Origin: Phycisphaerae bacterium
GTDB lineage: Bacteria > Planctomycetota > Phycisphaerae > UBA1845
NCBI GenBank assembly: GCA_029260015.1
Contig: JAJDEB010000036.1
Coordinates: 434,001-498,000 of the forward strand
DNA length: 64,000 bases
Direction: 5' to 3'
Numbering within the stretch: position 1 is the first letter of the stretch; each line of letters starts with the position of its first letter. This document shows positions 44,471 through 53,619 of the stretch, piece after piece. The translations under genes were made by a program, and so were the position numbers. The notes beneath the pieces were generated by a model, which was given only the letters and a program-made list of their open reading frames with translations, did no database searches and was not told the DNA's origin.

Positions 44471-45106
44471 ATGAAAGATGTCCGAATCGCACTATTGTTG
44501 CTTGCTGCCATGATGACGGCTCCCGCACATGCTGAGTTGCTCGCAACTTTTGAAGTCTCCGAAACAAATTCCGGAGAAAACATCGCGAATCTTGATTCTA
44601 TTCATCCCGTCTTAGGTGTTGACGCGAGCGCCGATTTTGGCCAACCGGGGGTGGACATATTCGGAACGGTCAGAATCTTCTCTACTCTCCTAGCCAGTAC
44701 GAGTGACATCGGAACCACTTTTGTTTCCAACTCAACGAACGACCCAAATTTTGATGCATGGGCGGGGTACGCCACGAACGGTATCCTTAATGAGGTGTTG
44801 TTTGGATTTTGGCGCAACGTCCCATCGCCAGAAACTGGCTTTGGAGCGTTGGTTTTGGATGAGCCTGATCTCTACGGCCTTCCTGGTGGACAAATTGATT
44901 TTGCTGCATTTGTGATTGATCGCGTCGAATTGACTTTCACGACTCTGGAGTTTCGATCACCCGGAACCAATCCACAAGGAAATGGAATCTGGACCGATTA
45001 CGATGCGACGGCGCAAGTTCAGATATTTGGGACGGCCATTCCAGAACCAGCGAGCTTTCTACTTACTTCCCTCACGATTCCCTTATTGCTCAAACGGCGT
45101 ACGTAA
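44471..45106 (+). CDS. PEP-CTERM exported protein
   Basis: The 211-aa protein has a signal peptide (about residues 1-21, ending APAHA) and a C-terminal sorting tail: PEPASFLLTSLTIPLLL followed by KRR. PEP-CTERM tails are processed by an exosortase at the membrane. The body is beta-rich with no known domain. A very strong Shine-Dalgarno, AAAGGAGGAAAACC, precedes the ATG, and TATAAT at 44364-44369 may be its -10 box. The exosortase is not in the window. Confidence 0.85.
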   Translation: MKDVRIALLLLAAMMTAPAHAELLATFEVSETNSGENIANLDSIHPVLGVDASADFGQPGVDIFGTVRIFSTLLASTSDIGTTFVSNSTNDPNFDAWAGYATNGILNEVLFGFWRNVPSPETGFGALVLDEPDLYGLPGGQIDFAAFVIDRVELTFTTLEFRSPGTNPQGNGIWTDYDATAQVQIFGTAIPEPASFLLTSLTIPLLLKRRT

Positions 45107-45936
45107 GCCTGTGAATCTCGTGCAAGCCAAATTTTCTGTCCCAATAGAGCATGTCCAGGCAATCCACACTGAAGAGCATCCCGCCTCTATGCAGAAGTGA
45201 AGGCGTAGGGGCGGGACACTTTTGGTGAAATCTTGATTGGCTTAGCGGAAATCTAGCCTGCATGAATTCGCCAAGCTGCGAAAACGAATTCTCAAAAAAG
45301 GTGAGACGGTGCTTCTTATCTGCCGGAATTAGAGCACTCCAGACACCGCTCAACGCGTCCGATGCAAATGCATTTGCCGGAGCGTGGGTGCACCAGACCT
45401 CGAATTCAGGTGTCAGCCGAAATCCACGATTCCATGGCAGGAACGCAGAAAAAGTTCAACTGGTGTCCTCTCGCCCCGAATCAATTCAATCTAGGCTAAA
45501 TCCAAAGCACTCCTAAGTGGTTGCTTGGCAATGTATTGCGGGCACAGCTCTCGAGTTCAAAACTCGATTTGTTGGAATTGTGGGCATACGCTTGCTCTTC
45601 AATTTACTGCAAAACTCGTCCTCTCCTGAATTCAGTATCCAGTCATATTCGCGATGTCGGTGAAACCCGCATTGACGTTGTGCCAAGTGGTTTTTGAGCT
45701 TCATTGCTCCGCCTCGATAGATAATTAATAGGCTTTCTGGATTAACCAGTGTCGCTGTTGGGGTGATTGCCCCCGTTGAGTTAGTTGAACCAGCTTGGTA
45801 GGTTAAGAAGCATCTCTGATCGGGCCGGTCGTACTACTTGCCTTTCATATCATTACGCACGCTCTGCGAACATGATGGTCGCTTGTGAGTGACAATGGAT
45901 TGTTTGAAATAGAACTAACTTCCTAAAGGGAGCCCT
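45107..45936. other. Gene-poor stretch with a tRNA-Pro-like remnant
   Basis: Some 830 bases hold only weak short reading frames. The segment 45438-45481 is a near-copy of 48274-48317 and ends with TCCTCTCGCCCCGAAT, identical to the 3' end of tRNA-Pro(CGG) plus one flanking base. AGGGAG at the right end serves the next gene. Confidence 0.6.
45438..45481 (+). repeat. tRNA-Pro 3'-end-like direct repeat, copy 1
   Basis: After an AGAAAAAGTTCAA stretch the sequence carries a six-base insert relative to the tRNA T loop and then the tRNA 3' end CCTCTCGCCCCGAAT. It could be an old attachment-site relic. Copy 2 is at 48274. Confidence 0.6.
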
Positions 45937-47742
45937 ATGATGCGTTATTTGGCCGTCATGCTTGTACTGTTGAGTTCGGAAATGCTTGCGGTCGCCGGTG
46001 TCATTCAAGGCCATTTCTATGCCATTGAGGAAACTGCGGGTGGAAGTGATCGCCTTATTCGCATTGCCTTTGACGGAGCTGTTGAGGAAATCGGAACCGT
46101 TGGTGGGCCAATTCAACAAACAAACGGCCTGACGTTCGACTACAGTGGCAACTTATGGGCTGTAGGCAGTTCGTCGTGCGACTTCCCAGATGAACGTCTA
46201 TTCAAGTTTGAGAATCCTTCAGTCAGTGCTACTGCAACCTCGAATCTCCTGATCTTGGGCGGCGTACTGAACATTCATTGCGTTAGCGGCATGTGCCCAT
46301 TTGAAGACAACCAGTTTGGCGAGAACCGCATAATGTTCATAGATCCAGAAAGCGGCGGGAATGGAATCAGTTTCAATCCCAACGATTTTGGAGAATTCAC
46401 GAACTATGGAGGAGTATTCTCTGGCGATGCTACTGGAATTGCTCATTTCAGGGGATCGAGTAATCAAGTGTATTCAATTGAGGGACCAGGAAATACGCTC
46501 TTTCGTATTGACGACGTCACGCAATTTAGTACTAGGGTGTCTGTCGGTGTACTCCTCGATCAGACTGGCGGGCCGTTCAATGGTCAGGTACATCAATCCG
46601 TACAAGCACTCACGGCTGTGCCTGACGGATTTCTATATGGATTCAATCATGGGCGAAAATCCATTATCAAGATCGATCCGAGTACAGGCAACATTTTGAC
46701 GGAAACATTTCCAACAAGTTCTGTGAACACAATACTGGGGTTCGCATACTTCAATCCTTGCGAAGGAGCCGAGTGGGTTGATTGCCAACAAAACAACATC
46801 CCTGATTCCTGCGATCTGCTCAGCGGCGTGAGCACCGACTGCAACACAAACGGTGTTCCCGACGAGTGTGAGCCAGACTGCAATCTCAATGACATTGCCG
46901 ATAGTTGCGACATCGCGAGCGAAGTCAGCAGTGACTGCAACACCGATGGCGTGCCAGATGAATGTGAGCCGGACTGCAATTCCAATGGCGTGGCGGACAA
47001 TTGCGATATCACGGTAGGAACGAGTATGGACTGTAACACTGACGGCGTACCAGATGAGTGCAGCCCCGATTGCAACTCCAACGGGATAGCAGATGATTGC
47101 GAACTCTCTGCTGGAACGAGTATAGATTGCAACTTCGATGGAATCCCAGACGAATGCCAAACGGACTGCAATGGAAATGGCGCCGCTGACGAATGCGATG
47201 TAGCGATTATTCATGACTGCTGTGACGCAGGACTAATGGGGGGATGCAGCGACGCTGACCTTGCTCAATGCGTGTGTGCTGTCTTTCCATCGTGTTGCAA
47301 CAGTATCTGGAACAATACATGTGTTGAAGCTTTACAGTTCCTGGGGTGCTCAAGTTGTGATCCACCGAGCGATGATTGCAACAACAATGGTATTCCTGAT
47401 GAATGCGAGGTTGATTGCAATACCAACGGTATCCCGGACGAATGTGATATAGCTTCGGGTGTGAGCTCAGACTGTAATACAAACGGCATCGTGGACGCGT
47501 GCGAGGAAGATTTTGATCTGGATGGAACGATTGACGACTGCGATTCCGACATCGACGATGACGGAGTACCGAATAGCGCAGATGTATGTGATTTTACTCC
47601 AACACCGCCAACGAGGCCGCCGAGCGCTCAGGTACTGCTCGATGGGTCACTTCGCGGCGATCTAGACGGAGATTGTGACGTGGATTTGTTTGATTTTCAA
47701 ATATTGGTCAATGACTTCACTGGGCCAAATTCTAGCCTTTAA
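45937..47742 (+). CDS. Exported protein with propeller-like N-half, Asp/Cys-rich DCNxNGxPDEC repeats and a dockerin-like end
   Basis: The 601-aa protein has a signal peptide (about residues 1-20). Residues about 22-280 have repeated short beta motifs (LIRIAFDGAVEEIGTVGG; LTFDYSGNLWAVG) like a beta-propeller. Residues about 290-560 hold some twelve calcium-type repeats such as DCNTNGVPDECEPDCN and DCNSNGIADDCELSAG, resembling thrombospondin type-3 repeats. They are interrupted near residue 430 by a Cys-rich module DLAQCVCAVFPSCCNSIWNN. The C-terminus GDLDGDCDVDLFDFQILVNDF is dockerin-like. Such proteins are typical of Phycisphaerae surfaces. AAAGGGAG precedes the ATG. Confidence 0.85.
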   Translation: MMRYLAVMLVLLSSEMLAVAGVIQGHFYAIEETAGGSDRLIRIAFDGAVEEIGTVGGPIQQTNGLTFDYSGNLWAVGSSSCDFPDERLFKFENPSVSATATSNLLILGGVLNIHCVSGMCPFEDNQFGENRIMFIDPESGGNGISFNPNDFGEFTNYGGVFSGDATGIAHFRGSSNQVYSIEGPGNTLFRIDDVTQFSTRVSVGVLLDQTGGPFNGQVHQSVQALTAVPDGFLYGFNHGRKSIIKIDPSTGNILTETFPTSSVNTILGFAYFNPCEGAEWVDCQQNNIPDSCDLLSGVSTDCNTNGVPDECEPDCNLNDIADSCDIASEVSSDCNTDGVPDECEPDCNSNGVADNCDITVGTSMDCNTDGVPDECSPDCNSNGIADDCELSAGTSIDCNFDGIPDECQTDCNGNGAADECDVAIIHDCCDAGLMGGCSDADLAQCVCAVFPSCCNSIWNNTCVEALQFLGCSSCDPPSDDCNNNGIPDECEVDCNTNGIPDECDIASGVSSDCNTNGIVDACEEDFDLDGTIDDCDSDIDDDGVPNSADVCDFTPTPPTRPPSAQVLLDGSLRGDLDGDCDVDLFDFQILVNDFTGPNSSL

Positions 47743-48273
47743 GATATGATCGATCGACCCCAATCTTTTTAGCGCCTTGAATGGGAATGGCAACAGCCGA
47801 GACCGCGTACATTCTGCGTGCCGAATCGACGATGGGCCCGCCCTCTGGGGCTAGGATATTGACAGAACGATTCAGGGGCTACAACCAGTCAGATTCCAAG
47901 GTTCCTGGGGCTATCGCACATCCCCGTCCCGAAGTGCTCGAGCCAGCTTGGGAGTCCGTTGCCGTGTCCCCATGCCCCAGCTTGCAACGAGGGGCACCCA
48001 TGTGCATATGAGAATCTCTACAAGCCGAGGTTCACATAAACATTGTTATCAATATCGGGGAAAGGTCACTTACGAAGCAGGGAGCAATGTCGAAATGCTG
48101 TTCAGTACGTTGCGCCCGAGGTCCGGACTGGTGTAGATAAAGGAGTGTGCGAATGGGGCAAGTGGGCCAACGGGTCCAATGCGCCGAGTGAGCGGAGATT
48201 TCATGGCTTTGATGTTTCACGGCCTAATAGCGCTTGGATCTCAGCCTCGTACGCTGGATCCTTGAATCCAGCA
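47743..48273. other. Gene-poor stretch before the decayed TPR gene
   Basis: About 530 bases contain no gene I can support. A perfect 7-bp hairpin GCTGGAT/ATCCAGC lies at 48253-48272, directly before the second tRNA-like repeat. Confidence 0.5.
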
Positions 48274-48324
48274 CAGGAACGCAGAAAAAGTTCAATTGGT
48301 GTCCCGTCGCCCCGAGTGCGTTGT
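48274..48324 (+). repeat. tRNA-Pro 3'-end-like direct repeat, copy 2
   Basis: Its first 44 bases match 45438-45481 with four differences. It continues TCGCCCCGAGTGCGTT, matching the tRNA-Pro(CGG) end and its downstream flank TCGCCCCGAATGCGTT with one change. Confidence 0.6.
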
Positions 48325-48946
48325 AACTCATTCCTACTCAAAACGTTACGAAAGCATTTGCGGTTCACTCGTAGGCCGATTGAAAATGATGCAAGGCAAG
48401 CCTGCCGAAGCAAAAACACAATACGAACAAGCCTTCGAACGCCGACAACGAATCAACGGCAAAACCCATCCACAAACCTTGGAAGCAATATCGGGGCTAG
48501 CCGAGGCATTGGAAGCACAGAAACTCTGGACCGATGGCGAACCATGGCGACGAAATATCTTACAGGCGATGTCCAAAACCGAACCAGTCAATTCAGCAGG
48601 GTTCGCCGAAGCGGAATGTGCGCTAGGGCAAAATCTCCTTCGCCAGAAGAAAAAAACCGACGCAGAAGCCGCGCTCACCCAATGCTGTTCCTACTACGCG
48701 TCAAAGTTGCCTGAAGATTGGGAACGCTGGAATGCACAAAGCTTCTTGGGCGAAGCAATCGCAGCCAACCCCACACGGTACGCCGAAGCTGAAGCGATGC
48801 TTTTAGAGTCCATCAAGAAGATGAAGTCACTCGCAGTCAATTCAAACAACCTCGAAGCGCAACGAATTCCAGAAACCGCACGCGTTCTTACCGACCTGTA
48901 TGAAGCCTGGCAGTAACCGGACAAAGCAGCCAAATGGCGGTCGCAA
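48321..48946 (+). pseudogene. Decayed TPR protein gene (N-terminus missing, internal stop)
   Basis: The open frame reads through TPR-type sequence: MQGKPAEAKTQYEQAFERRQ, HPQTLEAISGLAEALEAQK, AEAEAMLLESIKKM and ARVLTDLYEAWQ. This is the usual C-terminal part of planctomycete kinase/TPR proteins. It has no proper start; the frame begins in the tRNA-like repeat. The TAA at 48914-48916 interrupts it, and the same frame continues PDKAAKWRSQ, the normal continuation after YEAWG-K in intact relatives. The gene therefore seems cut at the 5' side and broken near the 3' end. Confidence 0.7.
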
Positions 48947-49039
48947 ACAAACCTGGGAGAATTAAAGCAATCAAGTTCGTACGGGGCACCGCGTCGCTAA
49001 ATTCACTGTAGCGCTTCTAAGGTGCGGGATGCATGCAAA

Positions 49040-49080
49040 CAACAAGGACTCACGCCCACTGGTGACGCAAGTCCTTGTTG
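49040..49080 (-). terminator. Long hairpin, probable terminator of tRNA-Pro(GGG)
   Basis: CAACAAGGACT and AGTCCTTGTTG are exact complements (11 bp) around a 19-base loop. On the minus strand the hairpin lies 18 bases after the tRNA and is followed by TTGC, so the T-tract is weak; processing hairpin is an alternative. Confidence 0.5.
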
Positions 49081-49096
49081 TATATTGGTTTGTATA

Positions 49097-49172
<76 letters not shown>

Positions 49173-49300
49173 GGATCTGTCGGGTTGTACACTAGGGCTT
49201 TCTTGGGTTGGTTTCAAGTTCGCTAATTCTGTTGGGGTTTTGCCGGCGACCATCTATCGGGAATTGATGGCCGTTCGGCCATACCTTGAATTTGAACCCC

Positions 49301-50404
49301 CTACTTGGCCCGATGGGCGCGGAGCAAGTCTGCGATTCTGGTTAGTCTCTCTGGGGTGGGGGCCATCAGTTCCATCCGCTCTTCACTGATGGGATGGCGA
49401 AACTCGATCTTGAACGCGTGGAGGGCTTGGAACGGCAGGAGGGTTTCTTCCGACCCGCTTCCCGAGATTTGCTTTTCGCTCACATGGTGGCCGCCGTAAA
49501 ACGTGTCCCCCACCAGCGGGTATCCGATCGCCGACATGTGCACGCGGAGTTGATGCGTCCTGCCAGTTTTGGGGAACATGTGGACAATCGTGAATCCCCT
49601 GAACCGCTCCTGGACTTCGTATTTGGTGACGGCTTCTTTGAATAGCATTTGGCGCGTGGGGAAGCCCGGCACCATGTAACGTTCTTTGATCATCGGGTGG
49701 TCGGCGAGCGGTTGATTGATGATGTCGCGATCGAGCGACACCTCGCCTTCGCAAATGCCGAAGTAGGTTTTCTGAATCTCGCGCTTCTCAAATTGCAAGC
49801 TCAAACGCCAATGGGCTTCGTCAGATTTGGCGATCAACATCACACCGCTCGTGTTCTTATCCAATCGATGCACAATACCGGGACGAAACGCGTCAGATCC
49901 GCTTGAGAGATTTTGACCCGCGTAAAATGTCAAACCGTTCGCGATGGTCCCCAATCCCGTCGACTTCGACGGGTGGCAGATGATGCCGATTTCCTTGTTG
50001 AGCGCCAGCATGTGATCGTCTTCGTAAATGATCTTCAGCGGGATGTCTTCGGGCGTGATGTCGGTCGGTTCGGGAGGCGGAACGCGGACAGCCACCTCGT
50101 CACCCAGCGCCGGTTCGTAGCTGTTCTTGGCCTTCTTACCGTTGACGGTGATCTCGCCTTGCTTGATGAGCTTTTGGATGAGCGTACGCGACAGTCGCGG
50201 AAAGCGGCCTTGCAGGTACTTATCAAGGCGCCGGCCCGTACGCTTCTTGCGGATGACCAGTGTTTGTACTTCGAGCCCGTCCTCGGCATCATCGACAGAA
50301 TCATCACCGTTGGCTTGCTGCTTATCCAGGCAGTCACCGTCGGATGGGTCAACGTTGGATTTGGTATCGGGTGCGATTTTCTCTTGCTTGGACATGCGAC
50401 TCAC
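49301..50404 (-). CDS. 23S rRNA pseudouridine synthase, RluD family
   Basis: The enzyme isomerises uridines to pseudouridine in large-subunit rRNA (RluD targets helix 69). The 367-aa protein has an acidic N-terminal extension (about 1-50), an S4 RNA-binding domain (RRLDKYLQGRFPRLSRTLIQKLIKQGEITVNG) and the catalytic domain with GIVHRLDKNTSGVMLIAK, whose Asp is the nucleophile, followed by TGRTHQLRVHMSAIGYPLVGDTFYG. RluC/RluD assignment beyond the family is not certain. It is divergent from the lipid-kinase-like gene. Confidence 0.92.
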   Translation of the reverse strand: MSRMSKQEKIAPDTKSNVDPSDGDCLDKQQANGDDSVDDAEDGLEVQTLVIRKKRTGRRLDKYLQGRFPRLSRTLIQKLIKQGEITVNGKKAKNSYEPALGDEVAVRVPPPEPTDITPEDIPLKIIYEDDHMLALNKEIGIICHPSKSTGLGTIANGLTFYAGQNLSSGSDAFRPGIVHRLDKNTSGVMLIAKSDEAHWRLSLQFEKREIQKTYFGICEGEVSLDRDIINQPLADHPMIKERYMVPGFPTRQMLFKEAVTKYEVQERFRGFTIVHMFPKTGRTHQLRVHMSAIGYPLVGDTFYGGHHVSEKQISGSGSEETLLPFQALHAFKIEFRHPISEERMELMAPTPERLTRIADLLRAHRAK

Positions 50405-50462
50405 GTTGTGGGTTGATGGGGTGCAAGATGAAATACGTTCGTGATGATGGGCGATTCAGTTT

Positions 50463-51461
50463 ATGGTATCCATTCGAAACGCGAGTGTATCGCAGGACCA
50501 AGGCGCTGTCGAACTGCAGATGTATGCGTTCGCGCGATTCACGTTTGATAGCAGAGGCAGAACCGTGCCCAATGACAACCCCACTATTCGGGCGATCTAC
50601 AACCCCATCGCGGGTCGGCGCGACCTTTCTGCATTTCTAGCCAAGCTCAGCCAAGAGTTGGAAATCTGGGATTACAACTTTGAGATCACTCCGACCACGG
50701 GGCCCGGCGACGCCACGCGCCTCGCAAAAGATGCACCCGAAACCACGCACGCAGTGATGGCCGTCGGTGGTGATGGCACCTGTCGCGACGTTGCCACCGG
50801 ATTATTGGGACGTTCGACGCCGATGATCGTTGTGCCGGCTGGCAATGAAAACATCCTCGCCAAATACATCAAAGCCAAGGCAACCATCGATGCGCTGGTC
50901 GCTACGATTGTTGAGGGAACAGTCACTTCGTATGACGTGGGAACGTTGAATTCCAGCCCCTTCCTCTTGATGGCCGGAGTCGGATTTGATGCTGAAGCGG
51001 TGAAGCGAGTGACCGAATCGCGCACCGGACATGTGTCATATCTGACCTATGCGAAGCCATTGCTCCAAACGTTTTGGCAACACCGCTTTCCAAACCTGCG
51101 GGTCACCGTCGATGGCAAGACAGTCTTTGACGGACACGGTTTGGCGTTCGTCGGTGTCATGCCGCGCTACGCAATCGGTCTGCATCTTCTTGCCAATGCC
51201 AAACACAACGACGGGTTACTTGACGTCTGCGTGATGCCATGCAATTCGAAACGCCAACTTATTGGACTGTCGGTTGCAGCCTTACTTGGTAGACACGTTC
51301 GCCGAAAGAATGTCGTGTATTGCAAAGGGTCAAACGTTCGCATCGAATCTTCAGACGACAACGTTCCCTGCCAGTTCGATGGCGATGTTGCCGGAGCTCT
51401 TCCCATTGAATGCGGAATCATGCCGCAGGCACTACGACTCATGTTTCCGCCCATTGATTGA
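50463..51461 (+). CDS. Diacylglycerol/sphingosine kinase-family protein (YegS/DgkB type)
   Basis: The protein would phosphorylate a lipid with ATP. It has the family pattern TIRAIYNPIAGRR (phosphate loop), the nucleotide motif MAVGGDGTCRDVATGLLG, VVPAGNENILAKY and a C-terminal beta domain with AGVGFDAEAVKRV and a final CQFDGDVAGALPIECG. The typical GTxNDFA is here GNENILA. The 332-aa form starts at ATG 50463, but the conserved domain begins near residue 40, and a GTG at 50565 with AGAGG upstream is a good alternative. Confidence 0.87.
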   Translation: MVSIRNASVSQDQGAVELQMYAFARFTFDSRGRTVPNDNPTIRAIYNPIAGRRDLSAFLAKLSQELEIWDYNFEITPTTGPGDATRLAKDAPETTHAVMAVGGDGTCRDVATGLLGRSTPMIVVPAGNENILAKYIKAKATIDALVATIVEGTVTSYDVGTLNSSPFLLMAGVGFDAEAVKRVTESRTGHVSYLTYAKPLLQTFWQHRFPNLRVTVDGKTVFDGHGLAFVGVMPRYAIGLHLLANAKHNDGLLDVCVMPCNSKRQLIGLSVAALLGRHVRRKNVVYCKGSNVRIESSDDNVPCQFDGDVAGALPIECGIMPQALRLMFPPID

Positions 51462-51912
51462 ACCGCAAACCAACTTGCCCGATCTAACTGTGTCGACAAA
51501 AAAATTGAGGCGTGTGCAATTTTTGGGACCGTCCGATAAGCACGTTGTCGCATTGAATGTACTGAAAAGCGCCCACCCCTTAACATTGGGATGTCAATAC
51601 AAACAAGTTGGGCAACTTAAGGTTTACGACTCATTTCTGTTGTTCGTAGCGCTTCGTTTCAAATAGCCGTTTGTGCTATGATAACAGCTTGAAGTGTGGG
51701 TGCCGCGCCGGTGAATTCGATTGACGGAGATGGTCTAGTCTCTAGAATGCGTTTGAAGAAATCGCGGAGAGCAAACTCTGCCGAATCTTGACCTTAGCAA
51801 TTTGGCATCCATTGAATGTTGCGCCGAATGGTTTGAAAAGTGACATAGCCTGTCACTTCAGTATTCCCGCCTGGTTGGGTCGCCCTAAGCAGCGAAACAG
51901 TAGAATTTGCGA
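51462..51912. other. Non-coding stretch before the recombinase gene
   Basis: About 450 bases contain no supported gene. A 6-bp palindrome GTGACA-TAGCC-TGTCAC at 51840-51856, about 56 bases before the next start, could be an operator. Confidence 0.4.
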
Positions 51913-52842
51913 ATGATCACGACCGAACGACAAATCTCAAAGAAGCGGCCATCACTCACGCCGCCGATCATCAAACGGTATCTCGATTATCTGTTCGTCG
52001 AGTGTGGGCTTGCCGGTTCGACGGTGTCGTCGTACCAGCGCGATTTGTGTCGGTTCTGGGATACGGTCAACGATCTGGGTCTGACGGTTTCGGAGTTGGG
52101 CATTGATGTCGTCCGTCAGCACCTTTCGCGATTGCGTGAAGACGGCTTGTCGGTTAGTTCCATCGCTCGGCACCTCACATCGATCCGCATGTTCCTTCGA
52201 TTTCTGTTCAGCGAAAAGATCGTCCTCAAGGACATCGTCAGCCTGCTTGATTCGCCGAAGAAGTGGCGGCTCGTCCCCGAGACGGTGAACTATCGCGATG
52301 TGCATCACATCCTCGAAGCCCCGGACGAAAACGCCGAATTCTATCTGCGCGACAAGGCGATTCTCGAATTGCTTTATGCCACTGGTATGCGGGTCAGCGA
52401 GATGGTTGATCTGACGTTATCACGAATTAACTTCAACGTCGGTTATGTTCGCGTCATTGGCAAGGGTCGTAAGGAACGGATTGTCCCGGTTGGCTCAGTT
52501 GCCCTCAAAGCCACGAAGCAATACATCGAGACCCAGCGCAAGGAATTGATTCGCGATGAATCGACCGACGCGGTTTTCTTGTCGCGGACCGGGCGCCCCA
52601 TCGATCGGTCGGCGGTCTGGCGGATTGTTCGCAAGTACGCACAGTACGCCGGCGTACGCAAGAAGGTCAGTCCACACACGCTGCGACATTCCTTCGCCAC
52701 GCATTTGCTCCAGGGCGGTGCCGATCTGCGCGTGGTTCAAGAGCTACTCGGCCACACCGATGTTTCAACGACGCAGATCTACACGCACGTGGATGATTCA
52801 CGACTAAAAGCCGTCCACCGAAAATTCCATCCCCGGCAGTAA
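51913..52842 (+). CDS. Tyrosine recombinase, XerC/XerD type
   Basis: Xer recombinases resolve chromosome dimers at dif. The 309-aa protein (from ATG 51913) has an N-terminal SAM-like core-binding domain (YLDYLFVECGLAGSTVSSYQRDL) and a catalytic domain with Arg160 (YATGMRVSE), Lys in GKGRKER, H255-x-x-R258 in SPHTLRHSFATHLLQGG, His281 in LLGHTDVSTTQ and the nucleophile Tyr290 in IYTHV. All six catalytic positions are present. The length and motif wording fit housekeeping XerD more than a phage integrase. A TTG at 51907 is also in frame. Confidence 0.92.
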   Translation: MITTERQISKKRPSLTPPIIKRYLDYLFVECGLAGSTVSSYQRDLCRFWDTVNDLGLTVSELGIDVVRQHLSRLREDGLSVSSIARHLTSIRMFLRFLFSEKIVLKDIVSLLDSPKKWRLVPETVNYRDVHHILEAPDENAEFYLRDKAILELLYATGMRVSEMVDLTLSRINFNVGYVRVIGKGRKERIVPVGSVALKATKQYIETQRKELIRDESTDAVFLSRTGRPIDRSAVWRIVRKYAQYAGVRKKVSPHTLRHSFATHLLQGGADLRVVQELLGHTDVSTTQIYTHVDDSRLKAVHRKFHPRQ

Positions 52843-52883
52843 GTTGATGGGGCATATCAAGTCGATGGGTCATATTTGAGTTG

Positions 52884-52949
52884 GTAGGGTCCGCTGTGCA
52901 GACCAAAGGGCGACAAATCCAAACTGAAGGTCCGCACAGCGGACCCTAC
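52884..52949 (+). repeat. REPIN-like pair with GGTCCGC stem (GTAG head)
   Basis: GTAG plus GGTCCGC-TGT-GCAGACC (one mismatch), a spacer, then the perfect hairpin GGTCCGC-ACA-GCGGACC plus CTAC. The right-hand CTAC provides the TAG stop of the minus-strand gene at 52946. Confidence 0.8.
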
Positions 52950-53458
52950 CCAGTTTGTAGCGCCTGAAACACGACTGAATTGCGATGCGCCCCACTTCGT
53001 CCCACGCCCAATTCCAGAACGTGACCGCTATCGTCAGAAATATTCCCGAAGTGCATTTGCAGTGCCAACCCTTCAACTTCCTCATTTTCACTCGGGAGCG
53101 TGTGCTCGGCGAAGCTTCCAAATAGAGTCAGCGACATTAGCGAACTGCTTTGAAATTGATCCAATTCACTGATGTAGCTTTTCCAGTCGCCGAGTTCGAG
53201 CGATCCGTTTTCGACGCATTGCTGCATGTCGATGTATTCTTCAGCCAGGGTCGGGCATTTTATACTGGTCGAACCGAAGAGCGTAAGGAAGATCATCTTA
53301 GACGTAGACAGTTTGCCTTCTTTCTGTCCGCGTGCGGCCATCAACTGGCGTGCAAGTGTAGGACGATTCAGGTCGCTGCCACCAAAGACGGTCAGAACGC
53401 ATTTCTTTTCGCGGCTTAACGGCCCCTCGTATCCGCCGAATGCACAGAGTTGAATCAT
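52946..53458 (-). CDS. Protein of unknown function with four LTxFGG-type repeats
   Basis: The 170-aa protein repeats a short strand motif: IQLCAFGG (residues 2-9), CVLTVFGGS (20-28), IFLTLFGST (56-64) and MSLTLFGSF (108-116). The second and third are followed by a PTLA stretch. This recalls the short repeats of LiaF-like/DUF2154 C-terminal domains, which form small beta-helices, but the match is weak. No signal peptide or membrane segment. ATG 53458 has GGAAGG upstream; a GTG at 53482 is less likely. Its stop codon lies in the REPIN. Confidence 0.7.
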   Translation of the reverse strand: MIQLCAFGGYEGPLSREKKCVLTVFGGSDLNRPTLARQLMAARGQKEGKLSTSKMIFLTLFGSTSIKCPTLAEEYIDMQQCVENGSLELGDWKSYISELDQFQSSSLMSLTLFGSFAEHTLPSENEEVEGLALQMHFGNISDDSGHVLELGVGRSGAHRNSVVFQALQTG

Positions 53459-53619
53459 TGCCCTTCCAGTCCTTTCTGCCACGTCTCGCCGTGCCAGCCC
53501 CTTGGGAATGCACGGCAGTTGAGCAACCCAATGTCTATCGAGATTAAACCCTCATCCGCGTATTCGCTACCGACTCTAGAATATTCGCAGATATGCCGCC
53601 CCGCTCACAAATTCCGCGA

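Noticed and set aside
45438..45481. Integron attC site
   Set aside because: A GTTCAAC-like core is present but no inverse core or gene-cassette layout; the tRNA-Pro 3'-end match explains it better.
45262..45704. Short frames on both strands in the gene-poor stretch
   Set aside because: No start signals, no protein-like composition, and they cross the tRNA-like repeat.
47781..48136. Two overlapping plus-strand frames after the Cys-rich repeat protein
   Set aside because: Composition is not protein-like and no Shine-Dalgarno is visible.
51913..52842. Phage or island integrase
   Set aside because: The gene is a complete Xer-type recombinase with housekeeping wording, is outside the tRNA-bounded region and has no other mobile genes beside it.
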